Below are positions 33,323-41,869 of a stretch of 42,538 nt of DNA, piece after piece; position 1 is the first letter of the stretch; each line of letters starts with the position of its first letter. Below the pieces are notes generated by a model. It was not told the origin of the DNA. It was given only the letters and a program-made list of their open reading frames with translations, and ran no database searches. The DNA comes from Nocardia concava NBRC 100430. GTDB lineage: Bacteria > Actinomycetota > Actinomycetes > Mycobacteriales > Mycobacteriaceae. The DNA lies in NCBI RefSeq assembly GCF_000308815.1, contig NZ_BAFX01000096.1, forward strand, positions 1-42,538, given 5' to 3'. The position numbers were made by a program, and so were the translations under genes.

Positions 33323-33718
33323 ATGCCCACCGACCTGTCCCTCGATTCCATGAAGCAGTTCGTCGCCGACCACTTCGAGCAGTTCGTGAACCGGCGCAAT
33401 GCGGCTGTCATCCACCGCAATATGACCCCGGACTTCCTCGACCACGACGGCCCCGGCGGCCAACCCACCGACCTGATCGGCGACGAGAAGATGATGCTCG
33501 GCATGTACGAGGCCATGCCCGACCTCCACGTCACCGTCGTCGATATGCTCGCCGAGGGCGACAAGGTCATGTGCCGCAACATCTGGCGCTGGACCGACCG
33601 CACCACCGGCCAACCCATGACCTTCCAAGGCTTCGTCCTCTGGCGCTTCCAGGGCCGCCGCATAGCCGAACGCTGGGCCACCGTAACCCAACCCTCCACC
33701 CACCCGGGCTGGGCGTAA
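33323..33718 (+). CDS. SnoaL-like ester cyclase/NTF2-fold protein
   Basis: 131 residues. 'MKQFVADHFEQFVNRRNAAVIHRNM', 'PDFLDHDGPGGQP' and 'MYEAMPDLHVTVVDMLAEGDKV' are the helix-strand pattern of SnoaL-like proteins, and 'GFVLWRFQGRRIAERWAT' closes the cone. The family includes polyketide cyclases and hydrolases; the substrate is unknown. AGGAGG at 33312-33317 fits the ATG at 33323 (5-nt spacing) better than the ATG at 33320. It converges with the ECF sigma gene, whose own C-terminus is SnoaL-like. Confidence 0.85.
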   Translation: MPTDLSLDSMKQFVADHFEQFVNRRNAAVIHRNMTPDFLDHDGPGGQPTDLIGDEKMMLGMYEAMPDLHVTVVDMLAEGDKVMCRNIWRWTDRTTGQPMTFQGFVLWRFQGRRIAERWATVTQPSTHPGWA

Positions 33719-33744
33719 GTCCCACGTCGCCAAGATCATCGGGG

Positions 33745-34764
33745 TCACGGCGCCATGTGGTGAGCGGTTCCTTCCCGGTCGACGGTCTCGAAGGCCATGG
33801 GAAGGTCGAACAGCTCGAATATCGCGGGCTGGAGGAACACGACTATTCGCGCGATCCCCTCCGATGCGGGCGTGAGCACGTGGAGCGCGTGCGCATAGTG
33901 GGAACCGTCATCGTGCCGCTTGTACATGGCGGCGGCCGGTTGGCCGTTGGCCGAGGTGGCGACCACTCGGTACATGCCGGGTTCGGTGAGGATCTGTGAC
34001 GACCAGAAGCCGATGATGGCGGTCCGGCCGAAGAACCAGGTCGACAGCGGCGGCATCTCGAGAGTCGCGTCGGCCAGCAACATACGTTGCAAGCCCGGAA
34101 TATCGGCGCGCTCGAACGCGGCCATGAATTCCTCGAGCACGTGCTGTTGATCGGGCCCGAGCGTGTCGCTGACAGTTAGCTCGGTCGGGCGGACTGCTGC
34201 CAGTTTGTCTCGGGCGCGCTGCAGCAGACCGTTGGCTGCCGCAGGACTGATGTCGAGCAGCGCCGCGACCTCCGACGCTCGGAACTCCAGCACATCGCGC
34301 AGCAGCAGCACGGCGCGTTGCCGCGGCGGAAGGTATTGCAGCGCCGCCACGAACGCCAGCCTGATGCTATGGCGTTGCGCGACAACTTCCGCCGGATCCG
34401 GTTCCGACGCCGAGAGCGCGAGCGCGGTCGGGATCGGCTCCAACCACGGCATATCCTGGCGTTCGAGCGGCTGGTCGCCGGTGGATTCGGTGACCGGGTT
34501 GGCCAGGCCGGACGGCAACGAGCGTCGGTGGCCCTTCTCCAATTCCCGCAGCGCCGCGTTCGTCGCGATCCGATACAGCCAATGCCGCAGTTTGGAACGG
34601 CCCTCGAAGTCCCCGATCGCGCGCCAGGCCCGCAGATACGTCTCCTGAACCACATCTTCCGCGTCGTGTGCCGAGCCGAGCATGCGGTAGCAGTGCACCA
34701 ACAGCTCACGGCGGTGCGGCGCGAACAGGACCGCGAACTCCTCGCTATCGATCGACATGGCCAC
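33745..34764 (-). CDS. ECF sigma factor with C-terminal SnoaL-like domain (SigG/SigX5-like)
   Basis: 339 residues. Sigma region 2 is seen in 'PHRRELLVHCYRMLGSAHDAEDVVQETYLRAW' (in parts), and region 4 in 'LPPRQRAVLLLRDVLEFRASEVAALLDISPAAANGLLQRARDKL'-type segments. Residues about 205-335 form a SnoaL-like domain ('VLEEFMAAFERADIPGLQRML', 'TWFFGRTAIIGFWSS'), which in such sigma factors sets activity and replaces a separate anti-sigma factor. The insert 'DMPWLEPIPTAL' is typical of the SigG/SigX5 group as I remember it. The GTG at 34764 or the ATG at 34758 may be the start. It is divergent from the RibD_C/DHFR-like gene, a common pairing. Confidence 0.9.
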   Translation of the reverse strand: MAMSIDSEEFAVLFAPHRRELLVHCYRMLGSAHDAEDVVQETYLRAWRAIGDFEGRSKLRHWLYRIATNAALRELEKGHRRSLPSGLANPVTESTGDQPLERQDMPWLEPIPTALALSASEPDPAEVVAQRHSIRLAFVAALQYLPPRQRAVLLLRDVLEFRASEVAALLDISPAAANGLLQRARDKLAAVRPTELTVSDTLGPDQQHVLEEFMAAFERADIPGLQRMLLADATLEMPPLSTWFFGRTAIIGFWSSQILTEPGMYRVVATSANGQPAAAMYKRHDDGSHYAHALHVLTPASEGIARIVVFLQPAIFELFDLPMAFETVDREGTAHHMAP

Positions 34765-34908
34765 GCTCTTCCAGACAGGACTCCCGGACAGCTCGAATTC
34801 CGCTCGGGCGGTGAGTTTTCGGGATCTCTCGGATCACTACAACGAACACGGTAACGAGCTTGTCAACGGCAGTGCCGATGGCAGCCCGCACACGAACAGG
34901 AGACGACC

Positions 34909-35493
34909 ATGACGCGTAAGTTGATCGCGGCCTTCAAGATCTCGGCCGATGGGAAGTACGGAGGGCCGGAGGGATACGCGGACTGGGTCGACAGCTGGCC
35001 GGAAGACTTCGGTTCGTGGTTGACGACGCAGATCGATGCGTGCGTGCTCGGCGCCGAGTTCTATCCGCTGTACGAGCAGTACTGGTCGCGGGTCGAGACC
35101 GCGCCCTACGAGATTCACCCGTTCAGCGGTCACGTGCCCACGGCGGCGGATGTCGAATGGTCCGAGTTCGCAACGAAGACACCGCATTACGTGGTGTCGC
35201 GGACCCTGACCTCGGTGACGCGGCCGAACACCCGGATCCTGGCGGACCTGGACGCCGTGGCGGCGATGAAGCGGGAACAGGGCAAGGACATCTACCTGGT
35301 CGGCGGGCCGACGATCGTGGGCGCCGCCCTCGACGCGGGTCTGGTGGACGAGCTGCGCCTGATCGTCTATCCGCTCATCGTGGGCGAGGGCACGGCATTG
35401 TTCTCGTCGTCGGCGCGGCACGGGATGGAACTGCACAAGGTCGAGCAACTGCCGGACGGCAAGTTGAGCCTGGTCTACGGAATCAGTCGGTGA
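34909..35493 (+). CDS. Dihydrofolate reductase-like (RibD_C) protein
   Basis: 194 residues. 'KLIAAFKISADGKYGGPEGYADW' opens the fold, 'ACVLGAEFYPLYEQYW' and 'HYVVSRTLTSV' follow, and 'IYLVGGPTIVGAALDAGLVDELRLIVYPLIVGEG' (in parts) is the RibD_C/DHFR signature for NADPH binding. It may reduce a pterin or pyrimidine-like compound; the substrate is unknown and it is not the essential DHFR by sequence. AGGAGACG precedes the ATG. A double terminator hairpin follows at 35530. Confidence 0.87.
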   Translation: MTRKLIAAFKISADGKYGGPEGYADWVDSWPEDFGSWLTTQIDACVLGAEFYPLYEQYWSRVETAPYEIHPFSGHVPTAADVEWSEFATKTPHYVVSRTLTSVTRPNTRILADLDAVAAMKREQGKDIYLVGGPTIVGAALDAGLVDELRLIVYPLIVGEGTALFSSSARHGMELHKVEQLPDGKLSLVYGISR

Positions 35494-35529
35494 CCGGGCA
35501 CGATCACCGGATCGGCCCCGGCTGAGGCA

Positions 35530-35588
35530 TCCCGGCGGGGCAGGTTCGCCGCCCCGCCGGGACCCACCCCGGGGGTGGTGGGTTTTCG
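35530..35588 (+). terminator. Tandem terminator hairpins
   Basis: TCCCGGCGGGGC (35530-35541) pairs perfectly with GCCCCGCCGGGA (35551-35562) over a 9-nt loop. A second CCCACCCC/GGGGGTGGTGGG hairpin follows and ends in TTTT (35583-35586). It lies between the DHFR-like gene and the LysR gene. Confidence 0.8.
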
Positions 35589-35621
35589 GTGGGGGGTGGT
35601 GGGGGCGCTTACGCTTCAGGG

Positions 35622-36515
35622 GTGGAATTGCGGCAGTTGCGGTACTTCGTGGCGGTGGCGGAGGAGCTGCATTTTCGGCGGGCGGCGGAGCGGTTGTTCA
35701 TTTCGACGCCTACGTTGAGTCAGCAGATTCGGGCCATTGAGCGGGAGGTGGGTGGGCCGTTGCTGATTCGGGGGAATCATGGGGTGGAGTTGACGGCCGC
35801 GGGGGAAGTGCTGTTGAAGACGGCTCGGAATGTGTTGGAGGCGGCCGAGGTCGCGTTGCGGGAGACTCGGGCGGTGGCGCAGCCGGGGAATGCGGTGTTT
35901 CGGTTGGGGGTGGTGAATGGGGCGCCGCAGTGGTTGCCGGGGCGGATCGAGGCGTTGTTGAAGGCGCGGCAGCCGGGGGTGCGGGTGGCGTTGACGACGG
36001 GGAGCAGTGGGGAGCAGGCGCGGTTGCTGGATCGGGACGAGGTGGATCTGGCGGTGCTGCGGTTGCCGGTGCGGCTGGCGGAGCATCTCACGTATACGGC
36101 GGTGGCGGAGGAGGAGTTGGGGATCGTCATGTCGCGTGAGAATCCGCTCGCCGCGGCGGGTTCGGTGGAGGCGGGGCGCATCGGCGACCACGAGCTGATC
36201 ATGTTCGCCCGCGATTCCGCGCCGGAGGTGCACGATTCGGTGCTCGAGCAGTTGCGGGAGCGCGGCGCCTCGGTGGTTCTCAGCGCCAGCGAAATGAGCC
36301 ACGCGCAGATGCTGCAACTGCTGCCGCTGCGTCCCGAGGCGATCGGCGTCGGGTCCGCCCGCACCACCTCGGTACCAGGCCTGGTGTGGCGGCCGTTGCA
36401 ACCGCGGCCGCTGCTGATCACCTACGCCGCCGCCTGGCGCACGACCACTCGGAATCCCTTGCTGCACACCATGGCCGACGCACTGGCGGGTGGGCTCCGC
36501 CTCACCACCGACTGA
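35622..36515 (+). CDS. LysR-family transcriptional regulator
   Basis: 297 residues from the GTG at 35622 (AGGG upstream). The LysR HTH is at residues 1-60 ('LRQLRYFVAVAEELHFRRAAERL', 'STPTLSQQIRAIEREVGGPLL'). The effector domain (about 85-295) is of the periplasmic-binding type ('LTTGSSGEQARLLDRDEVDLAVLRLP', 'LGIVMSRENPLAA', 'LIMFARDSAPEVHD'). The target is unknown; no divergent partner is adjacent, since the upstream gene is on the same strand and terminated. The first 500 bp are markedly G-rich in the sense strand and the rest C-rich. Confidence 0.92.
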   Translation: MELRQLRYFVAVAEELHFRRAAERLFISTPTLSQQIRAIEREVGGPLLIRGNHGVELTAAGEVLLKTARNVLEAAEVALRETRAVAQPGNAVFRLGVVNGAPQWLPGRIEALLKARQPGVRVALTTGSSGEQARLLDRDEVDLAVLRLPVRLAEHLTYTAVAEEELGIVMSRENPLAAAGSVEAGRIGDHELIMFARDSAPEVHDSVLEQLRERGASVVLSASEMSHAQMLQLLPLRPEAIGVGSARTTSVPGLVWRPLQPRPLLITYAAAWRTTTRNPLLHTMADALAGGLRLTTD

Positions 36516-36549
36516 TCGCTCGCCACGGTCGGGTATGCCATCGCGGCCC

Positions 36550-36625
36550 CGTCATTCCGGCATGTTCTTGGCCGGAATCCACCCCGCCCGGTGTGGATCC
36601 CGGCCAAAAGCGCGCCGGGATGACG
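36550..36625. repeat. Dispersed imperfect palindromic repeat, copy 2 (76 bp)
   Basis: The outer arms CGTCATTCCGGC (36550-36561) and GCCGGGATGACG (36614-36625) and the inner arms TTGGCCGGAATCCAC (36568-36582) and GTGGATCCCGGCCAA (36593-36607) match copy 1 at 13755-13831 closely. It again lies between two convergent genes. Confidence 0.85.
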
Positions 36626-36648
36626 CTGCGTTGGCCGACACGATCACG

Positions 36649-38058
36649 CTACGGCACCGACACCGGGCGCAGGCAGCTTTCCAGCGGCAGGATGATCGAG
36701 CACAGGGCGGGCTTGCGGGTGGGGCGGTAGTCGGCGGGGACTCCACCCTGGGTGGTGATGGTCTTGAACGCCGGGACCGCGTCGGTCGGCCGTCGGGTCA
36801 GGGTCGGGTCGGTTTTGGCGTCGACGGTGTAGAGGCCGAAACGCGGTGAGTAGCTGCCCCATTCGTAGTTGTCGGTGAGGCTCCAGTAGTTGTAGCCCAT
36901 CACCGGGATGCCGTCGGCCTTGGCGCGCTGGAGCCAGTAGACGGTGTCGCGCAGGTGGTCGGCGCGGGTGTAGCCGTCGCTGCGCGGGGCGGCGTTCTCG
37001 GTGGGAAGCCCGTTCTCCACCACGTAGATCGGCAGGCCGGGGAACTTCTCGGTGTAGAAGCGCAGGTCGTAGTAGATGCCCTCGGGTTCGATGGCGTTCT
37101 TCCACAGCTCGTCGCCCAGCAGCGCTGTGGTGGGCAGATGGGTCAGCGAGGCACCGTAATAGAAGTCGATGCCGATGTAGTCCATCTTGCCCTTGATGCG
37201 GTCGGCGAAGAGCAGGTCGGTCAGCTCTTGGACGATCGGGTACTGGGCGACATTGCTGGTCACCTTCGCGCCGGGCTGGCGCTGGTGGATGTAGTCGTAG
37301 ATCCCGTCGTGCGCCTGCACCAGCCGATCGAACATGGTCAGCGCGTCACCGATCCCGATGTCGCCGATCTGGATCGATTGCGCGACATAGCCCATGGGCT
37401 CGTTGATCGTCACCCACATGATGTCCGGGGCCGCGTACCGGTCCACGACTTTGCGCATGTTGGTGAGCCAGTCCGCGACCATGCCCTGGTTCTTCCAACC
37501 GCCGCGATCGGCCTCCCAGCCGGGGATCACCCAGTGATCCAGGGTCAGCATCGGCCGCATCCCGGCCGCGCGGATCTTCGCGATCACCTTGTCGTAGAAC
37601 TGGAAGCCGTTCTCGTCCCAGGTGTTCGGCTGCGGCTGCACCCGCGCCCATTCGATGCTGAGCCGGAACACCTTCAGGCCCATCCCGGCCGCGAGGTCGA
37701 TGTCCTCGGCGTAGCGGTCGTAGAAGTCGACCGAGTCCAGGTACGGGTCGTGCGCCTGGCCGGAGTTGGCGTAGCGGCTCCAATTGCTGTCGGGCGCACG
37801 GCCTTCGGACTGGAAGCCGGCCATGGCCACACCCCAGAGGAAGTCCGGGCCGAGCGAGGGCACAGTGGTGGGCGCGCCGGAACTGCCCGTCCCCGAACCA
37901 CTGGCGCTACCCGAACCCGAACCGCTGCCACTGCCTGAACCGCTGGAGCTGCCCGAGCCCCCGGCGATATCCACGGGATCCGCCCCGGCCACCACCGCCC
38001 CGCTCGCGATGATCGCCGCTGCGGACAGCAGCGAGCACAGGATTCGTGTACGTCTCAT
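36649..38058 (-). CDS. Secreted family 1 glycoside hydrolase
   Basis: 469 residues. Residues 1-26 are a Sec signal (ILCSLLSAAAIIASGAVVAG). Residues about 33-62 are a Gly-Ser linker. The barrel follows with 'DFLWGVAMAGFQSEG' (near 72), 'FRLSIEWARVQP' (near 131), the acid/base Glu 220 in TINEP and the nucleophile Glu 348 in VVENG, so both catalytic residues are intact; 'YNYWSLTDNYEW' lines the active site. It should hydrolyse beta-glycosides outside the cell; the sugar is unknown. The length after the linker (about 407) is slightly short for GH1. The ATG at 38058 has no strong ribosome site. Confidence 0.92.
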   Translation of the reverse strand: MRRTRILCSLLSAAAIIASGAVVAGADPVDIAGGSGSSSGSGSGSGSGSGSASGSGTGSSGAPTTVPSLGPDFLWGVAMAGFQSEGRAPDSNWSRYANSGQAHDPYLDSVDFYDRYAEDIDLAAGMGLKVFRLSIEWARVQPQPNTWDENGFQFYDKVIAKIRAAGMRPMLTLDHWVIPGWEADRGGWKNQGMVADWLTNMRKVVDRYAAPDIMWVTINEPMGYVAQSIQIGDIGIGDALTMFDRLVQAHDGIYDYIHQRQPGAKVTSNVAQYPIVQELTDLLFADRIKGKMDYIGIDFYYGASLTHLPTTALLGDELWKNAIEPEGIYYDLRFYTEKFPGLPIYVVENGLPTENAAPRSDGYTRADHLRDTVYWLQRAKADGIPVMGYNYWSLTDNYEWGSYSPRFGLYTVDAKTDPTLTRRPTDAVPAFKTITTQGGVPADYRPTRKPALCSIILPLESCLRPVSVP

Positions 38059-38216
38059 CTCGGCGGAACTCCCAGGTGATTCGGGTGCGGTCTATCGCCT
38101 CAAACTGGGCGGCCGTCCAGACCTTACTGGTCAGCCGTCCAATATGGGGTTAAATCCCGTAATTTCCTGGGTACGAGCGGATTACGCCACCGCCCGGTAA
38201 GCCGAAACGAGGGCTA

Positions 38217-39173
38217 TCAGGCCTGGCCACGCCGCCGATCGACGGTTTCCTTCATCTTCAACGCGGCGGCCCGCATCTCCGGAGTGATCTTGAAGTGGCC
38301 ACCCCACTCATTGAGGCTGTCCCCGTACTCCGGCACCGGCAGAATCTGACGCAACAGCTTGTCCGGCAGGCCGCGACGCTGCCATTCACGCGGATAACCC
38401 AGCGACACTTCCTCGAACCGCACCCCGTCGTACCAGGTGGTTCGCGGAATGTGCAGGTGCCCGTAGACCATGCACACCACGTTGTAGGTGGTGTGCCAAT
38501 CGGAGGTCAGGTCGGTGCCGCACCACAGCGCGAACTCCGGATACCACATCATGTCGACCGGCTGGCGGACCAGCGGCCAGTGGTTGATGAGCACCAGCGG
38601 CGTCTCGGCGGGCAGCGCGTCGAGGCGGCGCTGGGTGTACTGGACGCGGGCGTGACTCCACGCGTCGCGGGTCAGGTACGGCTCGGCCGACAGCAGGAAT
38701 TCATCGGTGGCCACCACATTGCGGTCCTTGGCGATGGCCAGGCCCTCGGCCTTGGTCTTCGCCCCCGCGGGCAGCCAGGAGTAGTCGTAGAGGGTGAACA
38801 TCGGGGCCAGCGTCACCTTGCCGCCGTAGTGCTCCGCGCCCGCGCCCTCCCACACCGGGAACGGGTCCTCGGGGGTGAGCACGTCCAGATCGCGGCACAG
38901 CGAGACCAGGTAGTCGTAGCGGGCCGCGCCGTGCATCTGCACGGGATCCTTTGCTGTGGTCCACAACTCGTGGTTACCGGGCACCCAGATGAGCTTCGCG
39001 AAGCGACCGCGCAGGGTTTCCAGCGCCCAGCGGATGTCATCGGTCTTCTCGCCGACGTCACCGGCCAGGATCAGCCAGTCCTCGGGGGAATCCGCGCGGA
39101 TCGCCTCGACCACCGGCTTGTTGCCCTGATGACCGACATGGATGTCGCTCACCGCCATCAACTTCGGAGTCAC
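38217..39173 (-). CDS. pptH: Phosphopantetheinyl hydrolase PptH-type metallophosphoesterase
   Basis: 318 residues. The calcineurin-like motifs are SDIHVG (Asp 10, His 12), GDV (38-40), GNHE (66-69), a His in 'LVLINHWPL' and GHLH in 'MVYGHLHIPRTTWYDGVRFEEVSLGYPREW' (in parts). The match to Rv2795c (PptH) as I remember it is extensive, including 'RWALETLRGRFAKLIWVPGNHELWTT' segments. PptH removes phosphopantetheine from carrier proteins and so opposes PptT. In M. tuberculosis it adjoins pptT; here it is about 6 kb away on the other strand. GTG start at 39173 with AGAGGCGG upstream. Confidence 0.92.
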   Translation of the reverse strand: MTPKLMAVSDIHVGHQGNKPVVEAIRADSPEDWLILAGDVGEKTDDIRWALETLRGRFAKLIWVPGNHELWTTAKDPVQMHGAARYDYLVSLCRDLDVLTPEDPFPVWEGAGAEHYGGKVTLAPMFTLYDYSWLPAGAKTKAEGLAIAKDRNVVATDEFLLSAEPYLTRDAWSHARVQYTQRRLDALPAETPLVLINHWPLVRQPVDMMWYPEFALWCGTDLTSDWHTTYNVVCMVYGHLHIPRTTWYDGVRFEEVSLGYPREWQRRGLPDKLLRQILPVPEYGDSLNEWGGHFKITPEMRAAALKMKETVDRRRGQA

Positions 39174-39281
39174 CCAGTTCCGCCTCTCTGATCATGACCG
39201 GTTCTCGCAGCAACAGCACCGATCCCCACCAGATTCCCATGCGTGATCGCGGAGGGTCCGGGCGCATCGCCGAAGCGGCGC

Positions 39282-41831
39282 TCAGCCGACCCAGCGGATG
39301 CGGGCGGCGGGGGCGAATCCCGCGGCGACGGTGAGGGTTCCGGCCGGGTCGCGGCGGCAGGAGGCGACGGCGACATGGCAGGGGCGCGGGATCTCGGCGG
39401 GGATGCGGACGCCGCCGTCGATCTCGTAGCGCATATTGGTGACTTTCCAGCGCCGGGCCTGCGGATCCTCCGGATCGACCGGGGGCGCGTCGGGGCGAGC
39501 CACCACCATGACCTCGGTGATGCCGGTGGGCCATTCGAAGACCAGCAGGCCGCGCTGTTCGGCGAGGCCGCGCACGGTGGGCATGCCGCTGATCTCGCCG
39601 GATTCGACGTCGGCCTCGGCTTCCTTACGGTCGGAATTCCCATCGGACCGCGCCATTTCGGAGGTCCGCCCCGACACCGAAGCGACCACCCCGTACACCG
39701 GCACCGCCCCGGTCAACGCCCCGCCGTCCTCGAGGGCGGTGCCGCGCGTGCGTCCGACCACCCGCCACGAACCGTCCGCCAGCAACCGCGTCACCCGGTA
39801 CTCGACCTGCTCGGTCACCGACGGAATCCAGGCGATCACCACGGTCCCGTCCGGTTTCCGGCTCGCCGTCACCTCGCCGGGCGCACCGATCCGAAGCTCG
39901 GCCAGGGCGGCCAGCGCCTCGGGATGATCCGCGCACACCTCCAGCACCGCCCGCACCGCAGGCAGGCGCAGTCCCGGGTCCACGGGCAGCGCATCGAACA
40001 GCCGCCCCGCCTCGATCACCGCCGCCTTGGCCCGCCCGATCAGCAACTCCCGGCTGGCCCCCCGCGGATCGGGATTCGCCACATCCGACGCCCGCCGATC
40101 CAGGAAATCCAAATGCTCCGCCAGCGCCTCCACGAACCGCCGCCCCGCACAACAGGACACGGCCCCGCGCCAATGCCGGTCCGCCTCGGCCAGCACCCGC
40201 TCGACCTCCTCCCCCACCGCCCGCACCGACGTGGCCCCCGCGCTGTCCCCGCCCAGACTCCGCCGCGCATCCGCGACGAATCCCGCCGCCTCCCTGGGCT
40301 TCCCGACCCGCAGCGCGGCCCGCGCCGCCCGCAGAGCCGCCTCCCACGGCCGCCCGACTCCCGCCGCAGCCGTGCCACCCACCTGCGGCGCGCCATAAGG
40401 TGTGCGCTGCCACTGTTCCGGGTCCGGCGCACGCGAGGCTCCGCCCGCAGAGCCCTCGCCACGCGAATCTCCGGGCCCGCCAACGGTCCCCGCCGCGCCG
40501 ACTCCCCCGGCACGACCCGATGAGCCGCCATTCCCGGCGCTTGATGTTCCTCGTGCGAACGGGGAAGTCTCCTGCCCACTGCCGCCAAAAGCGCCTCCCC
40601 GACCCGTCGCCGCCGCCCCTGAAGCCGCTGAGCCGTGGCCGGATTGGCGGGCTTCGCCAGGCTCCCCGGAGGCCCGCTCCGCGCCCTGCGTCGCCCCGGC
40701 CGAGCCGGTAGCTCCTCGCGCGGGCGTCGTCGGTCCGCCGGTGCCCGCCGTCTCACGAGCCCCACCTCGCCCTACTCCGGAAGTGGTTGACCCATAGCCG
40801 GATTGGCGTGGCCCCGCACCTGCCGCGCCGGAGGTGCCGGCCAGGTGTTCGCGGCCTTCGATGGTGGTGCCGAGTTCGTCGGTGAGGGTGAGGAGGACTT
40901 GTTCGGCGGTGGCGCGGTCGAGGCCGGAGGTGATGGCTTCGCCGAGGAGGTAGTCGAAATCGGCTGCGACGAGGAGGTCTTCGACGAGGACGGCGGCGCG
41001 GACCTGGGGGCGGAGGTCGTCGGTGACGGTGAGGATGATGGCTTGCAGGTAGGTGTCGACGATTTCGCCGCCGGGCTCGAGGATGTCGCTGATGTGGACG
41101 AGGAGTTCGTCGAGGACTACTCGGACGCGGCCGGGCGGGAGTTCGCGGGTGCGGGCGCGCAGGGCCTCGGCGCGCAGGCGGATCTCGACGGTGTCGTGGG
41201 CGGCGGCGAAGTGCAGGCCGAGCAGGGCCATCAGGGTGGGGACCGGGTCGCCGGGGAGCAGGCGCTCGTATTCGGCGAGGAGTTTGCGAATCTGCTGGCG
41301 GCGTTCGGGATTCAGCGCGGCGGCCACCGGCGGCGGGGTGGGCGCGGTGTCGTCGATGATGCGGTGGCGGCGAATGTGGGCGGCGATCTCGGCGAGCGAC
41401 AGCCCGCCCATCCGGCCGATGTCCTCGAGCCCGGGAATCTTGGCGGCGGGAATCCCGCCGTGCCGCTGCACCAGCCGCTCGATGGCCACATCCAGCATCT
41501 CGTACCGTTCGGCATCGCGCCGCGACCGCAACTGCTGCACCCGGTCGGCCTCGACTAGCCGGGACCCGGTGTGCAGCAACGGTTCCGAGAGCACGTCGTG
41601 CGCGTCCACCAGCAGCCCCGCCAGCACCCGGAACTTGGGGTGATCGCGCAGCTTCTGCCAGAGGACCCAGACCTCCTCGACCCGCGCCGCCACCTCGGCA
41701 TCGCTCAACCGCGGCGCCTCGGCGAGCGGAATGTCGTACAGCTCGAAGGCATCCGATTCGTCGAGCCCGCCGCGGCGCTCCACGGCGGCGAGGACTCGTT
41801 TGCGATAGTCGTTGGGGTCGAAGGCGTGCAT
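39282..41831 (-). CDS. Large Hsp70-partner protein with FN3-like C-terminus
   Basis: 849 residues. The N-terminal half (about 1-350) is helical ('DPNDYRKRVLAAVERRGGLDESDAFELYDIPL' in parts, 'QRHGGIPAAKIPGLEDIGRMGGLSLAEIAAHIRRHR' in parts). A Gly/Ser/Ala low-complexity linker (about 355-490) follows, then helices (about 495-630) and two FN3-like beta domains ('GTVVIAWIPSVTEQVEYRVTRL' in parts; 'LLVFEWPTGITEVMVVARP' in parts). No signal peptide or membrane segment. It begins 38 bp after the stop of an Hsp70-type gene on the same strand, so it is probably a chaperone partner or client handler. I do not recognise a named family. Confidence 0.75.
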   Translation of the reverse strand: MHAFDPNDYRKRVLAAVERRGGLDESDAFELYDIPLAEAPRLSDAEVAARVEEVWVLWQKLRDHPKFRVLAGLLVDAHDVLSEPLLHTGSRLVEADRVQQLRSRRDAERYEMLDVAIERLVQRHGGIPAAKIPGLEDIGRMGGLSLAEIAAHIRRHRIIDDTAPTPPPVAAALNPERRQQIRKLLAEYERLLPGDPVPTLMALLGLHFAAAHDTVEIRLRAEALRARTRELPPGRVRVVLDELLVHISDILEPGGEIVDTYLQAIILTVTDDLRPQVRAAVLVEDLLVAADFDYLLGEAITSGLDRATAEQVLLTLTDELGTTIEGREHLAGTSGAAGAGPRQSGYGSTTSGVGRGGARETAGTGGPTTPARGATGSAGATQGAERASGEPGEARQSGHGSAASGAAATGRGGAFGGSGQETSPFARGTSSAGNGGSSGRAGGVGAAGTVGGPGDSRGEGSAGGASRAPDPEQWQRTPYGAPQVGGTAAAGVGRPWEAALRAARAALRVGKPREAAGFVADARRSLGGDSAGATSVRAVGEEVERVLAEADRHWRGAVSCCAGRRFVEALAEHLDFLDRRASDVANPDPRGASRELLIGRAKAAVIEAGRLFDALPVDPGLRLPAVRAVLEVCADHPEALAALAELRIGAPGEVTASRKPDGTVVIAWIPSVTEQVEYRVTRLLADGSWRVVGRTRGTALEDGGALTGAVPVYGVVASVSGRTSEMARSDGNSDRKEAEADVESGEISGMPTVRGLAEQRGLLVFEWPTGITEVMVVARPDAPPVDPEDPQARRWKVTNMRYEIDGGVRIPAEIPRPCHVAVASCRRDPAGTLTVAAGFAPAARIRWVG

Positions 41832-41869
41832 CGGACTCGTTCGGGGGCTCAGCGTTCGTACGGGCGGGC

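Noticed and set aside
32674..33999. Plus-strand 441-codon frame running through truB, the SnoaL gene and into the sigma gene
   Set aside because: It crosses three supported genes in other frames and is Arg/Pro/Ser-rich nonsense.
37880..37965. Dense plus-strand CCACTGCC/CCGAACC repeats that look like a microsatellite or CRISPR-like array
   Set aside because: They simply encode the Gly-Ser linker of the GH1 enzyme on the minus strand; no spacers of constant length.
40400..40800. Repeat-rich stretch in the Hsp70-partner gene
   Set aside because: Low-complexity Gly/Ser/Ala linker coding, not an independent repeat element.
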